Below are positions 57,876-64,000 of a DNA stretch of 64,000 bases, piece after piece. Every line of letters starts with the position of its first letter. Within the stretch, counting starts at the first letter, position 1. The position numbers were made by a program, and so were the translations under genes. Origin of the DNA: Lineus longissimus. Taxonomy: Eukaryota; Nemertea; Pilidiophora; Heteronemertea; Lineidae. The stretch covers positions 1,860,001 through 1,924,000 of the forward strand of contig NC_088312.1 of assembly GCF_910592395.1 (NCBI RefSeq), written 5' to 3'. The notes beneath the pieces were generated by a model that ran no database searches, was not told the origin of the DNA, and saw only the letters and a list, made by a program, of their open reading frames with translations.

Positions 57876-58877
57876 AGTCACGATTTATCGCAACACTTCC
57901 CTGTCTGAGTCAGATGACTTGCTGGCATCGGGTGGGGTTTTCATACAGAAATGTTATTTGGGATTTCCGGAAATTAGTTTAATGAGCACTCCGATTCTAT
58001 TACATTTCACGTGCATTATTTGTAAAATCATTCGGGTCAAGTGCTGTTGCGACCAATTTCCCCCCTCTTCTATTTAGGAAGGAAAACCTATAGCTGTCAC
58101 TCGATAACTATATTTTGCGGCCAGAAAAACAGATTCTCCTTCTCGTTATTACCAGTCAAGCGAGGTTCCCCGCACGGGGTGTTGTCGCCAATTGAAGCGA
58201 CAGCCCTGGCGCCTGTAAGTATGATATCATGAAGATTTTTAATGAGGTTCCATTATGGTACTTCAATGAAGGAAATACAATTCTTCACAAAATATTTTCC
58301 ATGATAACATAATCATATGTACCCGTACTAGCTGGACAACACTGACGACCAAAAACAATTTCCGGAAAATATGAAATTTGAAATTTGCGATTAAGCCAAA
58401 CTACATGTAATTTCTCAAGCCTCTAGTGACCACGTTATCAAAAATTCGCCTCAATAAACCCGGCCGTTGACTATCTATCTTAGTTAGCAAAGCGGAAAAT
58501 GAGATGACATTTTTTTAACTTTGGAGATTAAATCGGCTTTAAAAATGGATGTAAACTTGCAGTCATGATGCTTTAATACTGGTTATCAAATATACATAAC
58601 TATAGCACAGGCATCTTCATCATGTCTTAGATTTCCTACTTTGTGCAAACATCAGTCATGGACACGACTGGTATCAAAGGGCCTTTCTATTGAGGACGAC
58701 TTCCTTGTGGCGTGACAGAGCAAGATAGAGTCAATGGGCAATCGACGGACGAGTTCGTACTAGTGCAAATCATTGGTATGCCTGTCCTCAATACCAATTC
58801 GTCGCCAAAAACGTGCAGATATAATAAATTCTTTTCATGTCATGTCATCGTAAGAGCACATAGTATATATTCTCCTT
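57876..58877. other. Gap between Cys-rich gene and glycosyltransferase
   Basis: No supported coding region. AT-rich, with short open frames only. Confidence 0.4.
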
Positions 58878-60191
58878 TCATCTTAGAACCTTATCGCGTT
58901 CCCCTGGTCCAAATATGGCGTTCTTGGTATTCAAAATTCGCCATATTCCTTTTTTCATCAAATTGCACTCAAAATTTGATAGCAGTTTGCAATTCTTGAC
59001 TTTCCGACTTCCAAACCAAAGCTGGTGTTGCTCATCCAACAAAAGTCCGGGGATTGTAGCCACACAGGAGCAATAGTACAGCAGATCTAGTTCGTCAAAC
59101 CTTACTTCTGGAGCACGCGACCAGGGGTAGTATCTGCTACTATTAAATGGGTACAGGTTCACCCGCTCGACTTTGAGCTTCACGGCGCAGAAAGATATGT
59201 AAGCATCTTCTAAATGGAAGTACGGGATTTGCTGCGAGATTTGAACAATATCCAAAGCTGTTTGAAGAGTCATGAGGTACCCCGCATTCGGGGAGCAACT
59301 CTTCGAGTAGTATTTGAGAGGATATGATTGGTAGCTCACGAATTGTGGAGATGTCTTGTCTCTGTTAACAATCGAAACATCTCTGCAATGTCCAACGATT
59401 TTATAGGTCAAGTCATTTGTATCTATAATTTGGAAAAGATTTCGAATGTTTATCAAAATATCATCCGCGCTTCTCATCACGTACTTTGCATCCGGGCAAT
59501 TCTGCACCGCCCAATTTAGGGCAAATATTGCCTTAAGCGTGAGATTACTTCTTGAGTCCCATAGGCCACTCACAATAATGTCGCCATGTTTTTTACTCTC
59601 CGAAGGCGCTCCTTGCCGGCCTAACACAAAATATATGCGAACATTTGAGCTATTTCCCCACGTTTCACGAATAAGAAATCTCCTAAAGGTGTCCTGTGCC
59701 TGGCTGAAAATCATGATCACAAGTCCACCTTCATCTTTTCCAAATTGGCACTTCTTGCTTCTATTTGGGCCTCCCTCTTTTTTCTCACTGACTTCTCCCC
59801 TCCGTCGTTGGGGTGACTGCTGCAATTCCAGAGGGAAACAGTCGGTGCATTTTATCTTCTCAATGTAGTCCAGAGCGGAATCTTCTGCGAATGCCCGCTG
59901 CCATGTATCCGAAACTTTAGACCATATCATCAAAGTCAGGATTACAACTATAAGAACATTAATCCGGCACGCCCAGCTTGAATAGACTATCCTCTGGCGA
60001 ATGATCTTGGGGTGACAATTCTGAAAGATATATAAATATGTATGCATAAATTCTATTGTCATCACTTATACAGACACGACTGATCAGCCAAGATATCAAG
60101 ATCCTTTATACTTTCTCATACACCTTGTGGATATTGCGGTACTTACCCGCATTGTGAGGTGGCGCATCGTCAGTTGCGCTGTCCGCATCAT
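58878..60191 (-). CDS. Divergent GT31 (beta-1,3-galactosyltransferase-like) type II membrane glycosyltransferase (2 exons)
   Basis: Exon 60191-60147 encodes MMRTAQLTMRHLTMR, then GTAAGT. It joins in frame to 60020-58878 after TATCTTTCAG; total 395 aa. A single hydrophobic anchor at ~34-49 (INVLIVVILTLMIW) gives Golgi type II topology. Family motifs: RETWG at 133-137, YFVLGR at ~145-150, ADDILIN at 200-206 in place of the usual DDDxxxN (first Asp is Ala), and EDAYIS at 286-291 for EDVYVG. The enzyme should add a hexose in beta-1,3 linkage to a glycan in the Golgi, but the altered DxD motif leaves activity uncertain. Upstream of the chosen Met the frame is closed by TAG with no other ATG. A read-through start in the intron (60065) gives the same length by chance. 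Confidence 0.8.
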
Positions 60192-61684
60192 GCGCGCCTT
60201 TCGTACCGCTCCGGAGATTAAGACATTTAGAAAGGTCTAATGACTTCGTGAGACGGTATGTTGATAACGCAGGAACGTTTGCTTTCAACGTAAGTGTGAT
60301 ACAGAACGAAGGTCTAAGAATTATTATATCCGCCTTTGAGAAAGTTGCCGAGTACATTCATATGTTAAAAACAATGTTGTGCACACTGCGATGGCCTTCT
60401 CATCACTTATTTGGTCTTCATGTACATGACATTCAGTCAAGTCAGTATCATGTATACTAATACATATAACCTATAACATGCTAATCAAAAGCATCTAACA
60501 AAGCTATATGTTTGCAATCATGGACTTGGGCTGACATATCACACAATGCCTATTCAGTAACATGGTCTATATAGCGTCGTCACGGACTTGTGCCTTTACT
60601 CCGAGAATATCGCCTCTTTCACAACCGCATGCTGGGGTAACGATAATTGGGAGAGGGAATGATCCGTGTCGTTGTAAGAGAGGAAATACATCCAGGCCCA
60701 AGGCGTTTTTCCTCTTTTACATCGTGACGGGCGCCAAAAGATCCAGCATCCATCAAAATATTATGGATGATTAGGCAGGCGTTTTTGAGATATGAACTAC
60801 GCGGGCCCTTTTGCTCACTCCATATGTAAAAAATGATCATTTTTTGTTGTCTAATTTCCTTTTGTAGATCTGAATAACAGCCCAATGATCACCAACCTCC
60901 CAGGGACAGCCACTGTGACTGAGAACATATCCGTTGACACCCTCGTCTTTCCCCTAACACAACAGACGCTGATGGTGACAGTGACCTCATTCTCACATGG
61001 TATAACTCCTTCCAAATAGCAATGCCACATTCTTCTCAGCTAGCAGAAGCAGAAGAAGGTCACCAAATCATTAGTTCATGCTATAACATATAAGTTAGCA
61101 TGGGTCTTATAAGAGACGTCGTAAGGGGTTAGGTTTAAAAGCGACTTTTCACATCTGACAAAATTTCGTATAAATATCATCTGTATACCTTTGATCATGA
61201 CGATTCCTTTTTTTGTTCACAATTCCGTATATACACCTCGAATATAATGAATAGCTCCAATTTTGTTATCATCTGCATCTGTGATGTTGGTATAATGGGA
61301 TTTGACTGAGGTAACACTAATGTATACAATGTATTTTAAAGCCATCAGTGCTTTACGGATGGTTTCCAGGTCGAAATTTCCGACAAGATTATTATATTAT
61401 GTTCTTATTCAGTTTCATGAACATCTGCAATCCTTTCAAGATTCTGGTAAGATTCTGGTTTGAGATGATTAATCAGAATCTCACCAGACACTTGGAAAGA
61501 CTGTATATGTAGAGTGAGCCCTGATTTGTGGATCGATCGTGCTCAAACGACTCAAGTGTGAAGTTATACGCTACAAACTCATCAACAGAAAAATTGTTTC
61601 AGATCCGTTTTTGTTGCATTATACTTCATCGTGTTCCACAAGATCCCTAAGATCCCCAAATCCAAATACACATTCAAATAGATC
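60192..61684. other. Gap between glycosyltransferase and GPCR
   Basis: No supported coding region, only short chance frames. Confidence 0.4.
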
Positions 61685-61772
61685 TTTATTTGCGTCTTTG
61701 AATCAAGAAAGCGCTGTGTTCTCAGACGCACGATCGAGTGACTAGGAAAGGAAATACATGAACCTGGACATT

Positions 61773-63670
61773 TCAAGTGTTCCTTTTGACCGATTGCGTA
61801 CATGCTGAAATATCATCATGCTTTTTTTCTTTGCACATGAAGCAGACTTTCAAGATGTTGACCGCATCATTTCGGAACTTTTTTCCACCAATACAATAAA
61901 GATAAAAGTTTACACCAAAATTAAGAATCCATATATCAGCTAGGATAATGTACCCAACCTTATAACGCATGAACCAGACAACCTGGCCAAAATCCCAAAT
62001 TTCCTTTAGAGCCGGGAGATCAAACAGCATCTCGTACAGGCGCAGCGGGATGGAGCAAACGACGTATGCGCTGCTGACTAGTATGAGCATGCGTGTTAGA
62101 TGACTTGTTTCCTGTTTCCGTTTTGCGTCGCTGGGAGCAGATGAACCAGTCATCTGTTTGTGTTTGTGTGATGCTCGTTTGACTGTGATTATGATCCAGA
62201 TATTCATAAACATGATGACTGCAAATGGTATGAGAGTCCCGAAGAACAGCTGGAACATTGAGCCAAACATCTCCAGGGCTGGATTGCCCTTTACATCCGG
62301 CTGGACTGATTCAACACCTTAAAAAGAGCAATCCAAGCACGTGGCCTGCCATGGTCAGAAGTCAACATTTCAATTCGTCCCAGGGTCACCAACATTCTAC
62401 TCCCATGAGTACAAGTAGCAAGCTATTGCTGTCGACGTTGCTCTCAACAGTCGTAGAAAGCGCTTTCCTATCATTGACTATGCCGTTAGTGAGGTCCATT
62501 CAGTGACAAGATTATTTCCCGGACATTCTATCGTACGGTAGGACAATTAACTTTTTTGACAACGACATGACCCGTGGAAGACGTTTGAAATATGTTGTGC
62601 TTTGATTAAAGCACAAGAGGCATATGCATGATGACTATGATCTCCTGGCCTCGCCATATACCCTGGATTATTGTGTCTAAGAGGTAAAGGGAGAGGGTCA
62701 GGAGATGAACAACATGCCTGGGCAAGCTTCCTGGATAAAGGCCAGTAAGTTAAAAGTGAATGATGAGTTAAAATATAAACAGTGCAATAAAAGTCTGCTA
62801 ACGTTTGTACCCTGTTTCAACATACTTACCAGTGCTTTCATCAAAGTTGTATTTATATACAAAGAGAACGTTAGAGTTGAGACCAAAAATTAGCACGAGG
62901 GTCATGAACACTGTGACCTTGGCTCTTGCCGTTGTGCAGATTCGTCCTGCCGCCATTGGGAATCTGACAACAATCAGACGATCCACCGACATCTCCATAA
63001 GAAAGAACCCGGATGAAATGGCAAACGAGTACTCCAGGTACCAAATAACCCTGAAAATGTATTTTGTTATAGTGGCTGATGAAAGAAATTAATGGTAGTG
63101 CCTTCAAAAACGCCGCCCGAGAAAGGATTCGGCGAGTCTCATGTCTTATTCCGGTGAGCCCTTGCTCCCCCCGCCAGCTAAGCCCATGCCCATTACACGA
63201 GGGCAACTAAGATATGGAGGCGAATCAAGCTCTTCAGTTGGTGACTGGTCCAGACCATAACCTATCGGGAAAGGTCGGTCACGAACGAGTCACAAACGCA
63301 TCGGCAACAGCTGATTATTTCCAACAACTGTGATTTCCGAACCTGCGATGGTGACTTACTCCAAAAACTTTCCGATGTTGCCACCAAGAAAATTCCTCAC
63401 CGGATCAGACTCGAAGACAACGGCAATGGTATCGCCCGTCAAGAAAGTCATGGTGTCCACCACTGCCAGTGCCGCCATGTATACGGATGTTGATATCCTC
63501 CTGTTGTCACTACGCATGGTAATCAGGAATGACATAATATTCCCCGGAAGGCCTATAACGGTGGCGACGTAGTATAAGTAATTCAGGGCAATCCAGTAGA
63601 TCGTCTCCAACAGCTGCACCTCCCCAGATTTGGTCGTGCAGGGGACACCAGTCGTTACAGAATTATTCAT
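61773..63670 (-). CDS. Class A GPCR, FMRFamide-receptor-like (3 exons)
   Basis: Exons 63670-63360, 63050-62830 and 62317-61773 join in frame to 358 aa with GT-AG introns (phases 2 and 1). Seven helices are visible: TM1 GLPGNIMSFLI, TM2 AALAVVDTM, TM3 ending SVDRLIVVRFP (DRL 127-129 for DRY), TM5 LIPFAVIMFMNIWIII, TM6 SSAYVVCSIPLRLYE and TM7 NFGVNFYLYCIGG. NFYLY replaces NPxxY. An N-terminal sequon (NNSV) is present. TM6-TM7 closely resemble the single-exon GPCR at 29.7 kb, so the two are paralogues in a lophotrochozoan-type peptide-receptor group. A minus-strand AATAAA (61690-61685) lies ~83 nt past the stop. Confidence 0.87.
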
Positions 63671-64000
63671 AATTAATCCAAAATGAAGCTTCGCCCCACT
63701 ATATCAACAGCAAATGGTCATGTACGGTATTCAAATGCGGACTAACTGATTCACGAAACGCCGAATGGAGAATTTCCCATTCAGTAAATTTCATACTATC
63801 CTGACGCACTTTTACGGCAAAAAAAAGTTGTTTTAAACTGCTATCTGTTATGTGATATATTGATGATATAGGTGGGTATGATCACCGCACGTTGTCAGAC
63901 CGTTTTATAACGACACACCTTGTACGTGACAGTAACTTGACCAACAAGCTATATTTGTATTAAATCTAAATGCAGCGATTCCCTGGTTTGCTGATTTCTA
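63671..64000. other. 5' flank of the GPCR gene
   Basis: AT-rich upstream sequence expected to hold the promoter. No other feature seen. Confidence 0.35.

Noticed and set aside
59446-59868. 140-codon plus-strand open frame
   Set aside because: Antisense to the GT31 coding exon, which has clear family motifs.

Overview
This is animal nuclear DNA: genes are split by GT-AG introns, polyadenylation signals follow the last exons, mini- and microsatellites are abundant, and several small inverted-repeat transposons are present. The gene set (RNA polymerase III subunit POLR3B, DONSON, MGST3, small dual-specificity phosphatases, a GPR22-like receptor, a GT31 glycosyltransferase and FMRFamide-receptor-like GPCRs) is metazoan. 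The receptor types and repeat styles suggest a marine invertebrate, most likely a lophotrochozoan. That placement is inference; the sequence alone does not fix the species.

Layout. 0-1.4 kb: last two exons and 3'UTR of a Gly-rich protein ending in a PY-type tail (+). 2.1-11.7 kb: complete 27-exon POLR3B (+), with a truncated LINE tail in one intron. 11.9-13.1 kb: a degenerate tandem repeat between POLR3B and the convergent gene DONSON (13.3-17.5 kb, -, 9 exons). DONSON carries an exact 227-bp tandem duplication over an exon-intron junction. 17.6-21.0 kb: a fold-back MITE, a 56-bp palindrome-bearing satellite and a ~68-bp minisatellite. 21.2-23.9 kb: MGST3 (+, 5 exons). 24-27.9 kb: gene-poor, with two further TIR elements. 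27.9-33.6 kb: two single-exon membrane-anchored DUSP phosphatases (-) either side of a single-exon GPCR (+). 33.6-49 kb: about 15 kb with no gene I can support. 49.1-50.7 kb: single-exon GPR22-like receptor (+). 52.2-57.9 kb: a secreted multidomain Cys-rich protein (-). 58.9-60.2 kb: divergent GT31 glycosyltransferase (-). 61.7-63.7 kb: 3-exon GPCR (-).

The most novel item is the Cys-rich gene. After a signal-peptide exon, nine consecutive exons, all phase 1-1, each encode one copy of a six-cysteine, Lys/Trp-rich domain with spacing C-x3-C-x14-C-x5-C-x11-C-x3-C. Four of these exons sit in near-identical 525-526 bp tandem units that include intron sequence, so the protein has been growing very recently by exon duplication. 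I do not recognise the domain as a named family.

The genes do not form one pathway. POLR3B, DONSON and MGST3 are housekeeping genes. The receptors, phosphatases and Cys-rich gene look like members of lineage-expanded families. Splice sites were assigned by eye from reading frame, GT/AG and homology. Total coding lengths for POLR3B (1134 aa), DONSON (596 aa), MGST3 (147 aa) and the last GPCR (358 aa) come out as whole codons, which supports the models.
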